64,000 bases of DNA from Ditylenchus dipsaci (Eukaryota; Nematoda; Chromadorea; Rhabditida; Anguinidae), in contig SADC01000060.1 of the NCBI GenBank assembly GCA_004194705.1, positions 124,001 to 188,000 on the forward strand, given 5' to 3'. Position 1 is the stretch's first letter. Each line of letters opens with the position of its first letter. Shown piece after piece: positions 48,372-59,499 of this stretch. The position numbers were made by a program, and so were the translations under genes. The notes beneath the pieces were generated by a model. That model was given only the letters and a program-made list of their open reading frames with translations, was not told the origin of the DNA and made no database searches.

Positions 48372-48642
48372 GCAAATGAATCAGAAACTTTGATCTTCAA
48401 GTGCCGAAACTTTAAATTGCCTCGATCTTGTAATTAAAAAAATTAACGAAACGAATAGTGAACAAATGTAATAGTGTCTTGAATATTTTCACCTCTTTTT
48501 TCTCTCCGTTTTACTTCTTTGCTCGGGTATTTGTTTTTTTATCGATGTTAAACTATTTAATTTTTTCGTTGTTTCTTATTTCATGATCGAAAATTGCTTG
48601 TAAACATGTTCTTCTCTATGGCGCAATATGTTTGATTATATT

Positions 48643-48978
48643 AAGGGAGGGGAAAAGCGACATAGGTTGAAAAAGTGGATAAGCGTTTGTGTTTATGACC
48701 AAAATGGTGTGTAGGTTCGACCTCCAGTGTTGCCACGCTAGTTCTTTTGGCTTGTTTGACCGATATGTAGGGGTAAGTGGGGTAATTCGAATTTTGTTAG
48801 CGCCAGATTCATAATCAGCAACCCCAATTACCCCTACAATTTGGTCAAACAAGTCAAAATCACTAAAGTGCACGCATGCGGAGCCAAACATGCACACCAT
48901 TTTGGCCCATGAAACACAAAGGCTTATCCACTGCGCCACCGAGGCCGGAATTTATTGACCTAAGTGGATTTTCCCCTA
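48643..48978. repeat. Foldback with tRNA-like promoter boxes, copy 1
   Basis: The arms begin gggaggggaaaagcgacata and end with complement-like tggattttcccctac. The right arm as complement contains tggcgcagtgg (A-box-like) and the left arm ggttcgacctcc (B-box-like) about 50 bases inside. The centre is a gtaggggtaa...ttacccctac palindrome. Located just past the PIEZO 3' end. Confidence 0.6.
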
Positions 48979-49084
48979 CTTTAAGACGCAAAATGTATAA
49001 ACTTAATAAAAATTTATATAAAATAGTTTGATTTTTGTTTAAAGTCTTGAATAAATTTTGATTTTGTTTAAAACGCACATACCT

Positions 49085-49690
49085 TAAAACCTCTATTAAT
49101 CCGACGCCCTCTGATAATCCGGTCCCCTCGACTTTGAGCACTTATATCTCAGCTCAGAGCAAACATTTTGCAGATTTTTTTATTGCATTTTATTACTCCT
49201 TAAAGGGGGGGAAGCCATTTATGTTTGAAAAAGTGGCTTCCATGGCGCAGTGCGTAAGTGCTCGCGTTTTTTGGCCCAAAATGGTGTTTTTTGGTGTTGC
49301 AGGTTTAAACCCACGTAGGGGCACACTATTTTTTTTGGCTTTTTTGGGCAGTTTAGAGGTAATTAGACTTTTTTGACGCCAGAATCGGGATCAGCGACCC
49401 AAATTACCTCTAAACTGCCAAAAAAGCAAAAAAAATAGAGTGCCCCTACGTGGGTTTGAACCTGCAACACCGAAAAAACACCATTTTGGGCCGAAAAACG
49501 CGAACGCTCACGCACTGCGCTATGGAAGCCACTTTTTCAAACCTAAATGGCTTTCTCCCCCCCCCCATTAATTCCGGTTCTTCAAAATTTCAGTCAACAC
49601 CCAAAAATCTCGAGATCGACCCAAAAATTTTCTGATTTTGAGAGGATTGAAAAATAATCCGGCATGCCTGAACAATAGAGGTTATACAGT
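49085..49690. mobile_element. TA-type MITE with a tRNA-like foldback nested inside (49205-49566)
   Basis: The outer ends aaaacctctattaatccg and the complement of tactgtataacctctattg belong to a pogo-like TA family; its other half-sites occur at 15223. Within it, 49205-49566 is a near-perfect palindrome. Each arm has ggcttccatggcgcagtgcg (A-box-like TGGCGCAGTGCG) and gcaggtttaaaccc (B-box-like), ending in runs of G or C. Confidence 0.65.
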
Positions 49691-50294
49691 AATAGCTCAT
49701 ACACATGCTGTATAAGCGCAGAAAAAGTGTCTGCGTTATGCGAAAAAGCGCCCGCGTTTTTTCGTTCTAGTCAAAAAGGCGAAAAAGTGCCCGCTTTTTG
49801 TGAAAATGTGCCCGCGTTTTGTGAAAATGTGCCCGCTTTTTTGTAAAACTCCGAAATTATTGTGACAGGTTGTAGCCCGAACATACCTACTGGCTGTAGA
49901 TGTCCATGTAAATCATGGACCTCTGTGAACACTCTTTTATTTTTTTACAGCAACATAGAGCCAATTATTACTAATTTAGAAGAGAAAAATCTCATTCAGA
50001 ATTGGGCTGAATCAAGAGTTGAGTATGTGAAATGTGATGCTAAAAAATCTGAACTTCAGACGTATTTACACAATTTTTGATCACCGCAATCACGACAAAA
50101 TACTAATTAGCTGCACACGACGGATCTTTAAGAGCACTTTTCTCAATTTTTCAGACTCTATGAGATACGTAACAGACTTCGAACATCTGATCTACTGGTT
50201 ATACCAGTGAGAAGGACGTAGTTATTTTGTTCTCAGAACAAACAGTATAGCATTCTAACTTTATTACCACGGAAACATACTGACACCATAACAG
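49691..50294. repeat. Spacer with aaaatgtgcccgcgtttt-type tandem units
   Basis: About six diverged units of 22-24 bp (gcgaaaaagcgcccgcgttt, gaaaatgtgcccgctttt) lie at 49715-49845. They may be a solo iteron end. The rest up to the transposase stop at 50295 has no recognisable content. Confidence 0.5.
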
Positions 50295-51290
50295 TTAACC
50301 AAAGTCTTTCATGAAGAAGGTTCTCAAGTGCACTAAGGAAGCTATTCTTTCGGGACTCATCCTGTTTCTTGTGAAGTCAACCAGCACACATCTCAGCTCT
50401 TTGAATGCCTGCTCACTAGGAGAACTTGAAAGCTTGAACTGCGAGAACTAGACAAGCAAGTGGAGCCAAAAACGGGAAATCCTGAAAAATTAGCTACAGG
50501 CTGTATGTTCATCAGGTGTAGCCTACAGCTAATAAATGGAAAAAATAATTTGCTGACCTGTTCATGCTTTTTCCAGAATATCAGTAGTATGACATCCATC
50601 TAGTTTCGACTGGGGCTTTGAGTGCTTTTCCTGACGCAAGAACTATTTGGTCAGATTTCCTGAAAAGCATAATTGTTATTTGGAGGAAAAGGAAGGAATA
50701 AGAATACCTCAGTTTTCCGACAAGTTTTTCCATTAACTGAAGCTGAGATTAAATCCTTTGGCACATGTTCTTTAAATCATCCGAGAGCTGATAATCCTTG
50801 TACAGTCGAGTTGTCCTTTTAGCAAGCGTTGCACCGACGTGAGGTAAGCATGGCTAATGATTCTTTCCACCAAGGCAACACTACTTCCCTCGTCGGTCGT
50901 TACGAAGAGTTTCTTCAATTTTCTTCATGTATTCCCAGGATGTTTATCTCATCTTCCACTAGAGTCTTGACATTGACGCTTTTTTTTCTACATTTCGCAA
51001 GGAATTGGTGAGAAGAGGATCACGAAGTCAACCTTTGCCCTAAAGTAATCACATGTAATCAGAGACGGAAATAGGACAAGGTAACAAACCATTCCGCAGT
51101 CAGAAAACGGGCAGTTATACCAATATTACCTTAGGGAACTGACACCATCTTTGTTGAATATCTTGCGACAGCCTATAACATTGCATACTACCAGTTACGT
51201 ACTCATTTGATTGTTCACGAGCAGATCAAAGCGATAGCCAAATTCTTTGCTGCGAAGCCATGGCGAAGTTGACTGACAATTTCGATCGAA
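50295..51290 (-). pseudogene. hAT-family transposase, C-terminal part, broken
   Basis: On the - strand, exon 50481-50295 reads DFPFLAPLACLVLAVQAFK, then (after one frame change) SPSEQAFKELRCVLVDFTRN and RMSPERIASLVHLRTFF with a stop at 50295-50297. This is the hAT C-terminal dimerisation pattern (FP-x-LA, SA-x-SER-F, R-x-LSPE-x-V-L). Upstream segments (EYMKKIEETLRNDRRG near 50900, LAKRTTRLYKDYQLSDDL near 50800, SIEIVSQLRHGFAAKNLAIA near 51240) lie in different frames with splice-like junctions. They fit the less conserved middle of such a protein, but I do not recognise them individually. Terminal repeats were not found. Confidence 0.6.
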
Positions 51291-51645
51291 GAGAATCTAA
51301 ATGAGAATCTTAGCATCCATTTTGGGCATTACAAAAAGTGAGAAAAAAAACCTTTTTGCGGCGCATGTTTGCTGCTATCTTACTGATATTGACTGTCCTT
51401 GACGATTCACTTTCAAATTCAGAGATCACTATCACTATTTTTTTTGTCACAGATTCTGTGACAAAAAAATGTTTTGCCTTTTTGAAAACAATCATGGCGT
51501 TTTGCTTTTGTGAACTTTAATTTGAATAACATTTATTGCGCTATTATTCCTCGTTACTGCTTCGCGTTGATTGCCAATAATTCCATCGCGAAGTTTCCGA
51601 AACTGACCATATTACTCCACTTTAGGAGCAAGTTACATTTCCAAA

Positions 51646-52647
51646 ATGACTACCTTCGCAGAACTCTTCCCTCGTGGCTCAGGAACCATCAACGAATTGG
51701 ACACAAAGCAGACTCCGTATAATATTATCTTCCATTGTTGTCGTCAGAATTAATTAATAATTGTTATTTAGCACATTCAAAAAGGCTATGAATTTGAGAT
51801 CAAACACAGCTGGGATGGCAAAGTAGTGCCTCATGAGCCGTTTAAGATCAGTATGCGATGGCACTTCGAAAGACAACCAGGAAAGCCTCACAAGCGTGTG
51901 ATTAGAGTTGAGATTAGAGGGCCTCTTTTTGATGATCCGGATCCTCCGAATGGTAAAGTGCACCTACTCTGTTTTGGACGTCTTTTACCAATACATATAT
52001 TCTTTCAGAGTATGCAGGACCCACTCCAGGGGTATGTTTGTTTCTTGTTGTAATTTAACGAAATTTAATTCCCAGCAATTGTTTTAGCTATGGAATTATG
52101 AAGTTGTCGAACTATTTTTGCCAACGAGAAAGGACATTACTTGGAAGTAGAGGTACTAATTAAATCTATAAGACCATTGCAGAACTATTGAGTACACTCA
52201 AAGTTTTTATGTTGGACCTCACGGACATTGGTTAGTACTTCTGCACAGCGCTTATCGAGAATGCTTCAACAAGGGCGAAGAGACTGAGTTGGAAGTTCAA
52301 AACGTTCATCAAGGGGCAGAGTGGATTTGCAACTTTGAAATTCCTCTTGCATACATGCCAGGAAGTAAGTTTTATTTTAGAGAAAACGCTTGACACTAAA
52401 ACTGATTGTTTAGATGTGACTAAATTCAACGCCTATGCTATACATGGATCTGGGGTAGAAAGGCACTATGAAGCGCTATATGCTGTTACGGATGGAACTT
52501 TCAAGGCAGGAATTTCTTGTTACTAGTGTATTCAGAAGTTTTGTCCATTTTTAGGAACCCGATTTTCACAAACTGCAGTTCTTTGGACGCATCGACACTC
52601 GACGACTCATACCGGAGGATATAACCGCCAGGCATTCAACGATATGA
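51646..52647 (+). CDS. C4orf33: C4orf33 / UPF0462 family protein
   Basis: A conserved family of unknown function. Exons: 51646-51716 (MTTFAELFPRGSG, candidate start), 51772-51952 (YEFEIKHSWDGKVVPHEPF, IRVEIRGPLFDDPDPPN), 52009-52031, 52088-52152 (LWNYEVVELFL...HYLEVE), about 52201-52364 (VGPHGHWLVLLHSAYRECF), 52414-52505 (NVTKFNAYAIHGSG, RHYEALYAVTDG), 52555-52647 (EPDFHKLQFFGRI, stop 52645-52647). These match the family blocks IEHTWDG, LWDYEVVE, YLEVE-x2-PHG, NVTKFNSFAIHG and YEALYPV in order; length is near the usual 200 residues. Exon 4 loses frame within ctatttttgcc; one extra T would restore it. Exon 1 does not join exon 2 in phase, so the start is uncertain. The intron after 52505 uses a GC donor (caag|gcagga). 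Confidence 0.85.
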
Positions 52648-52774
52648 AGTATGGAGACATGTGGGAATGTGTCAAGAAGGCCGAGAAAGAGTCCTGAATC
52701 ATTGTGTGACACCCGTTATAATTGTTCACTGAGCGATAAAATCTACCACTTGTGTTACGTTCGCGTTGTCAATA

Positions 52775-53071
52775 CAGGGTGCTTCAAGAAATTGGATACC
52801 AGTTGGGAGGCCATAACTTTTTGTAAGTCGTTTCTGAAATTCTGTGAAAGCATATCGTCTAGGCTCGATCTAAAATTTTTTTGGAAAAAATCATGTCGAA
52901 AACGCGATTTTCGCTTGGCATCGCCAGGGGATTGGCGCCAATTTTATTTTAACATTATATACCAAAAAATTGTTAGAACGAGCTGAGACGATCTGCGTTT
53001 ACAGATTTTTAAAAAAGCTTTTAGAAAAGAATTATGGCTTTCCAAAATTTATCAAATTTCTTGAAACACCC
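52775..53071. mobile_element. Tc1/mariner-like MITE, ends CAGGGTGYTTCAAGAAATT
   Basis: Left end CAGGGTGCTTCAAGAAATTG and right end complement of TAGGGTGTTTCAAGAAATTT, flanked by TA (52773-52774, 53072-53073 region). About 300 bp, no coding content. It starts about 130 bases after the C4orf33 stop and so may lie in its 3' UTR or just beyond. Confidence 0.7.
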
Positions 53072-53489
53072 TATAAGAGAGTTATGGGCTAACTAAACAT
53101 TTTCATGCGATTTGTCTTCTCAACTTTCGTGAGGTTCAGCTTCATACCAGATTGAGCAATTTGACAAAGCTGGATGAAAAGACATGAAGTTATGGTACAA
53201 AGCATATTTTGCTGCAAAAGGTTTTTTTCTGCAAATCGACTTTTTGTAGCCAAAAAACCTAGTCCGAAGTTATGAACTGAATAAATTAACTGTATCTATG
53301 AATCGGTGCAATGCAACCGACTGACTGATGCAATGGTCTGATAATCTTTTATCGTACGGTTGACTCCTATAGGAAGAGAGAATTAGACGCTACTCGGTAA
53401 TAACACCCCCCCCAAATCAAGATTTTGGGAGTGGTCAAAACCTATTTTTAAGCAATAATTTCGCCATAAAAGGTCCAGAAAAGCAATTT

Positions 53490-53590
53490 AAAACTCTAAG
53501 CCCCAAGCCTCCTGCGCTTCCGAAGGGGACGCAGGGGGCTTGAGAGTTAGAGATGCGCACACTCACTTACCTTAGACATGATTCCGAGAA
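53490..53590. repeat. First hairpin of the two-hairpin repeat, isolated
   Basis: ctctaagccccaagcctcctgcgc, loop ttccg, and the complement run on to gttagagatgcgcacactcacttaccttagac. The second hairpin and tail are missing. Part of a TTAA MITE end (ccgggcatgcccctttaa) follows at 53700. Confidence 0.55.
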
Positions 53591-53969
53591 GTACACTTGA
53601 TCATAAAATGTATATAGAGTCTAAAAATTCTAGGTGAGAGCGCATGAAAAATCTTACGAGAAAAAAACTAGTGGTCGCCCGCCTTTTCTCCGTGTAACGC
53701 CGGGCATGCCCCTTTAATCATGTATATTTAACAGTATACTATATTGTTTCCACTTAAAGATTGATTGATTTGATTACTCTAATTGGACTGTTTTTCTATG
53801 CTTAATTTTTTGCAATAGATTTTAACTAAAAAAACTCATAAACGCAACGAAAACAACAGGAGGACCAAGGCGAGAAACCTCCCCCACCATTGTTTAAAAG
53901 GGTCTGTGTTCAGATCAGTCTTTTGTGATCGCCATTCAGTATTTTACATATTTACAACGACATTGAATC

Positions 53970-54121
53970 TGGCAGGAGTAGTGTGCGCCAAATCACTTTG
54001 CGACAATTCAATTTGGGCCAAAATTATTCGCTATATTCGGCAAATATTTACCGAATATAGCGAATAATTTTGGCCCAAAATGAATTGTCGCAAAGTGGTT
54101 TGGCGCACACTACTCCTGCCC
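53970..54121. mobile_element. Compact foldback related to the 61441-62189 family
   Basis: Ends TGGCAGGAGTAGTGTGCGCC and complement of GGGCAGGAGTAGTGTGCGCC; arms of about 70 bp are nearly perfect complements meeting at aatatttaccgaatat. Flanks ATTGAATC (53962-53969) and ATTAAATC (54122-54129) give an 8-bp duplication with one mismatch. It shares the GGCAGGAGTA terminus and the gcgacaattcaattt unit with 61441-62189. Confidence 0.75.
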
Positions 54122-54169
54122 ATTAAATCATACCTCACTTCTTAGATGCCCACGCTAATAAGAGGTGAT

Positions 54170-54370
54170 GCGCGGAATTCAAAATCTTTTCTAATCATTG
54201 AACTTTTGTATTAATTTTCAAATTGGTTTCTAACGAAACCATACCTAAAATTAAATTCTAGGCCTTGTTTTGTTAGAAACCAAGTTGAAAAATCCGTAAA
54301 CAAGTTCAATGATTGAAAAATTTTGAATTCCGGGCACCACCTCTTATTAGCATGGGCATGCCCTTAAAAC
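54170..54370. mobile_element. Palindromic MITE, further copy
   Basis: Arms ggaattcaaaatcttttctaat and complement (ttgaaaaattttgaattccggg) plus the shared core aaccatacctaaaattaaattc place it in the 3853-4640 family. Ends in catgcccttaa at right. Confidence 0.6.
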
Positions 54371-54509
54371 CCATAGGGGGAGCCAAACGTAGTTCATTTT
54401 TCTTATCACTCTTGGCAATAAAAAGAAGTATTTGGATTAAAATCAAAAAGAAAAAAAGTTAAGCAAAATAAAGCTTGCTTTGAAAATTAATAAATTTTAC
54501 AAAAATAAT

Positions 54510-55449
54510 GGTTATGGGTAAAAATCCCCCGCAAAATCCCCCAGCAAAAATCCCCCAACAAAATCCCCCAGCAAAAATCCCCCAGCAAAAATCCCCCCAC
54601 AAAAATCCCCCCAGCACAAATCCCCCAGAATAGAAATTGAAATTAAATGGACATTTATTCACGGACTCGGACTTAAAATAAGCAAATTATTGTCAATATT
54701 ATCAATGTCTTAATCAAAATTGGGACCTAAACACGGTTTGATAATACCAAAATATCGGTTTTGCTATTCGGAATCCCCGCATCGAGCTAGAAAAATACCT
54801 TAACTACCTGAGGGTACCTGAGGCTACCATGTAAGCATCTCAACCGATGCTGCCAGCAAACACCAATTTTTCTAACCAAACAGCTTCAAAATTCCTATTT
54901 CGGTTACTTTAGCATAGCAACAACCTATAATTCAACTTCCCAAGAATTGGTAGTAGGCATCTTAATAGTTGTACTGAAATGGTAGAACTTAGGTGGTGGA
55001 ACTTGGGTAGTACTACCTCGGCAGTGATACTCACCTAGTAATATCCAGTTATCAGGTATCCAGGTGGCTTTACCTAGTTGGTTAGGATATCCACATAGGA
55101 GTTAAGGTCTTTTAGGCATTGCGAGTTATTTTTATACTTAAAGTATTGTGAGTAAAACGAATGACTATACTACACCCTCCAGGCAATAAAGTCATTACCT
55201 CGTTTCATGCTTCGGTACTCCGGTTTACATCGGCACTGGGACGTCTTTAACTATAAAATAGTGTTCATGACATGATTTTAGTTAGAATACCGTGGTTTTG
55301 AAATACATTTGCTTAGATACATTTGCCTTACTTCAATTTTATTCTGGGGGATTTTTGTGGGGGATTTTTGCTGGGGGATTTTTACTGGGGGATTTTTGTT
55401 GGGGGGATTTTTGCTGGGGGATTTTTACGGGGGATTTTTACCCATAACC
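54510..55449. mobile_element. Iteron-TIR element, iteron aaaaatcccccagc
   Basis: Termini GGTTATGGGTAAAAATCCCC on both strands, then inverted arrays of a 13-16 bp unit (caaaaatcccccag; 54520-54630 and 55345-55440). Flanked by AAATAAT (54503-54509, 55450-55456). The interior of about 700 bp is AT-rich with no transposase and contains a patch of direct and inverted cctaggt/acctag-like motifs near 54800-55100. Confidence 0.75.
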
Positions 55450-55973
55450 AAATAATGTAGGAGGACCAAAACAATTGTCAACACAAATTAATAGGGAGAA
55501 CCAAGGCATATTTTGGCCGAACGTTTAACTAGTATGGAAAGATGGTTTTCATAAAAAAATTTAGATCACGTAAATCATTTTATCTCTTCATTGAGCACAA
55601 AATTCAGATTTTTCCAGTTCAATACGATATTTTTCAGATCTGCTGTAGAGTACTATACTTTTAAATTCGCTTGCAAAGCACTTGCTTTGACCAAGCACTT
55701 GCTCATAATCTTGAAACACATCGTCCAAAAACTGGCAAATTTGTCTAGGCAATGTGAAGATAGGATATTCTTTTCGATTAGCTTGTTTGGCAGACAGGTA
55801 TTTGGTGAAGGTGTGTTTGTTGGATGGATATGTGCCGTGCTCGATTACAAACTTGATAAAGTAGTTATAGGTGAAAGCTGTTTGTCTATAGGACCTCCGT
55901 AGATGCTTTCAGCACAATTTTTCCAGTGCTCCTGTTTCTCCAGGTCAAACACATAAGGGCGCATGGTCTCTCT
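55450..55973. other. Intergenic, no gene recognised
   Basis: A possible open stretch at 55591-55902 has no homology I recognise and no supporting splice pattern. Nothing else is seen. Confidence 0.4.
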
Positions 55974-58193
55974 GGCTAGGATACATTTGGCAAAAACGAA
56001 ACTTGGCAAAAACGAAAGTCGGCAAAACGAAACTTGGCAAAAACGAAACTTGGCGAAACGAAACTGGCAAACGAAAGTTGGCAAAACGAAACTTGTCAAA
56101 ACGAAACTTAGCAAAACGAAACTTAGCAAAACGAAACTTGGCAAACGAACTTGGCAAAACGAAATTTGGCAAAACGAAACTTAGCAAAACGAAAGTTGGC
56201 AAAAAATTAGCTTGGTCCCCCTGTTGTCCAAAAATGTCTGAAATCGAAGTTTTTTCTCTTCTCTCAAAACTAGGGTTGTCGGTTCGGGTACCCGTTTTCG
56301 GGTAATTGAACCGAAACCCGGTTTTTTCCGGGTTTCGGGTATCGGTTCGGTCCGGGTACCCGAAAATTTCGGGTTTCGGGTATCGGTTCGGTCCGGATAC
56401 CCGAAAATTTCGGGTTTCGGGTATCGTTCGGTCCGGGTACCCGAAAATTTCGGGTTTCGGGTATCGGTTCGGTCCGGGTACCCGAAAATTTCGGGTTTCG
56501 GGTATCGGTTCGGGTATCCGAAAGTCGGAGACACGATTTCAAACAGTGGATCAAAGATTTACAAGAATTTGTTTGCTTGTGTCAGCCTGGGCCCGTATTA
56601 ATAATCGATTTACCCTTACATCAAGTGTGAGTGTGATTTAGTGTGATTGGGAGGTTCACTGTGATTTTCTGGTGTGAGTGTGAGGTGTGACTGTGATTTT
56701 TGAAAACACTGATCTCACTTCACAATCGGCAGAAAAATTGCAGTGTACCTATTTTGTAGTTTTTTTTAATGAAAAGTCAAATCTTTAAATTACTTTGAAG
56801 AAATCGTGTTCTGTTATAATTTAGCAACAAGATATACTAGCTTCAAGCAAAGGTGTAATTTTTTTTTAAAACTTACTTTTGGGCTTTTAAGTATGAAGTA
56901 CGAGTGAAAACACAAAGGACGAGAAAAAAATGAGGACGAAGACGAGTACGAGTCAATTTTAGCCTCGTACTGCGAGGACGAAGACGAGTTCGAGCGAAAA
57001 GAAAGAGAAGTACTACGAGTACGAGCGATTTGAAAAATTGTACAAGGACGAGTACGAAGTACGGTCCCGAAAATTTTTGATACGAAGTACAAGGACGAGG
57101 ACGAGAAATTCGAAATCCCTACACTGGAAACATAATCTCAGGGCTACATTATGGTGTTAAAACTTTTTGAAAAAGGTGAACATTTTCAATCTAATTACGC
57201 AAAAGAACATTTGCGCAAAAAAAGTATTGTCCTTCCAGATATCGTTTGTAAGAATGTTAAAAAGTGAGGTAACCGACTTCATAGTTGACCGCGTGTATGC
57301 AGGAAGCCTTTTTCTGAAAATTCGATTTTTTCGGATATCGGTTCGGTACCCGAAAATTTCGGTTCCGGTTCGGTTCGGGTACCCGAAGGTTCGGGTTTCG
57401 GGTATCGGTTCGGTTCGGGTACCCGAAAATTTCGGGTTTCGGGTATCGGTTCGGTTCGGGTACCCGAAAGTTTCGGGTTTCGGGTATCGGTTCGGTTCGG
57501 GTACCGAAAATTTCGGTTCCGGTTCGGTTCCTCGGTTCGGGTACCGGAATTCCGGGTACCCGACAACCCTACTCAAAACGATCTATTTCGACGCATTCGG
57601 AGATTTTATGCCATACAAATAAGTTGCGAGACGATTTTTCCTACGTTCTTATTGTCTACGTCTCGTTTAATCCTTCAAAACCCACAAATTTCGGTCCAAG
57701 TAAAAAAGATTCGTATCCAACTACAAATTCTCCGTTTTACTCTATATAGCTACTGAAACATTACTAATAGGCGAGCAAAACACAATACTTTTGGTAAAAC
57801 GCCATAGACATTGATTGGTGCGACGTCTGGCAGACTTCCTTCACTGTCGCTAGATTCTGTAGAGTCATATCGATATCTAAAAAAAACTTCACCCTTAAAT
57901 TGCATTGAAAAAGCGCAAGGGACGGTATAGGATATAGATATAGATAAGTAAGAGGGAAATAGATCGTTTTAAGAGAAGAGAAAAAACTTCGATTTTCAGA
58001 CATTTTTGGACAACAGGGGGGACCAAGCTAATTTTTTTGCCAACTTTCGTTTTGCTAAGTTTCGTTTTGCCAAATTTCGTTTTGCCAAGTTTTGTTTTGC
58101 TAAGTTTCGTTTTGCCAAATTTCGTTTTGCCAAGTTTCGTTCTGACAAAACCCATGTTTGCCAAGTTTCGTTTTTGCCAAATGTATCCTAGCC
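55974..58193. mobile_element. Iteron-TIR element, iteron ggcaaaacgaaactt, perfect 8-bp duplication
   Basis: Termini GGCTAGGATACATTTGGC on both strands, then arrays of a 14-17 bp unit (ggcaaaacgaaactt) of about 14 copies at left (55988-56205) and about 10 at right (58030-58180), then an inner block (aaaaatgtctgaaatcgaag) also inverted. Flanked by GTCTCTCT on both sides (55966-55973, 58194-58201). A 1.3-kb element (56271-57571) is inserted within it. No transposase seen. Confidence 0.9.
56271..57571. mobile_element. hAT-like non-autonomous element with cgggtttcgggtatcggttc arrays
   Basis: Termini TAGGGTTGTCGG on both strands, flanked by a perfect 8-bp duplication CTCAAAAC (56263-56270, 57572-57579). 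The arms contain tandem units of about 38 bp (ccgggtacccgaaaatttcg, ggtttcgggtatcggttcgg): five on the left (56280-56520) and five on the right (57335-57565). TAGGG-type ends and 8-bp duplication fit hAT. The interior at 56880-57120 is a purine-rich gacgagtacgag-like stretch; no transposase frame. Confidence 0.85.
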
Positions 58194-58223
58194 GTCTCTC
58201 TGCAGATCTGAATTAAAAGTATT

Positions 58224-58735
58224 TAAAGGGGGGGACCTGTGTAAATTTGAAAGGTGGCCTTGTGGCGCAGTGGGCTTTTTTGGCGTAAAATGGTGCGCAG
58301 GTTCGATCCCGCGTGGGGCAGGCCATTTTTGCTTCTTTGGCCAATGTCTAGGGGTAATTGGGGTCGCTGTTTCCGAATCTAGTCGAATTACCCCTAGACA
58401 TTGGTCAAACGAGTGTACCACAACGCGGATTAAACCTGGCACCATTTTGGGCCAAAGAACGCAAACGCCCAAGTGTCCGCTCCCTTCAGAGAGTATTTTT
58501 CTTAAGCCTATATTTTTCGGTTCCCTTGATTTTTTTCACCCTAATCCACTGCAATGTGAAGTGTGCTGGTCTTTAGCCGCGAAGCGACCAAATACCCTTG
58601 GTATTGTCGGTGCAAAAGGTGTGGAATATGTGAAAAATGAAAAGGTTGGCTCAGGGGAAAATACTCTTTGGTGGAGGCGGCACCTGGGCTGCTCTGCGCC
58701 ATCGAGGCCGCTTTTTCAAACTTAAATAGGTCCAT
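58224..58735. repeat. Foldback with tRNA-like promoter boxes, copy 3
   Basis: The left arm contains ttgtggcgcagtggg (A-box-like TGGCGCAGTGG at 58261-58271) and cgcaggttcgatcccgcg (B-box-like GGTTCGATCCC at 58299-58309). The centre is a tctaggggtaatt/aattacccctaga palindrome. The right arm is the diverged complement and is interrupted (about 58480-58670), ending tctgcgccatcgaggccgc. Box spacing is about 27 bases between boxes, closer than in the 49205 copy. Confidence 0.65.
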
Positions 58736-59499
58736 CGCTTCAATAAAGTGAAATTTTAAAACTTATGAATATGCTGGGAATATGCAAAAAACTTATGAAT
58801 ATGCAAGCCCTGCAGAAATTCTAATTGATCTTTGCACAAGATTTAGTATTACAGTCAAACCTCGATATAACGTACCCTCTGGGGGCCGGGTAAAGGGGTA
58901 CGTTATATCGAGGGTACGTTATACTGAGGGTACGTTATATCGAGGGCAGAAACCAAATAGATGACAGGTGTACGTTATATCAAGGGTTTGTCTTCCTTGT
59001 CCCTCCTGTTGTTTGTTTGAGTGCTGGGGGTACACCAAATTTGAGTGCTGTGGACATACCGAACTTGATTGCAGGGAATATACCCATCGGTTAGATATAG
59101 GGTGAGTTTTACCGGGGGTCGGTTAAACCAAAACTAAACTTCCAAAAGCACACTCAATTGCTCTATATTTTTCCAAATAATTCACAATAATGCCGATAAT
59201 GCACCACAAGCAAGGGCAGATTCAACCAGGAGGGTTCGCTTATTAATAGCCAATAGCTTATAAATATTCGCTTATAAATAGGTATAAGCACTGGATAAAA
59301 TGCCCTTTTTCAAAACATCCTTTTTAGCCCAAATGTCCTTTTTAAAAAATTTAAGTCACGAGGCCTGGGTTTGATCCATCAGGCATCCCCCATCTAAAGC
59401 AGTGTTTGTGAAAAGTGTTTTCGAAAATTTTTCTGATTTTTCCTGACATTTTGTCTATATACCTATATAAAAATCAAAAATATTTAATTTCCTGTGCTA

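Noticed and set aside
56181..57576. Open frames rich in Arg-Tyr-Pro and Gly-Tyr-Arg repeats
   Set aside because: They derive from the cgggtttcgggtatcggttc arrays of the inserted hAT-like element and have no start, splice or homology support.
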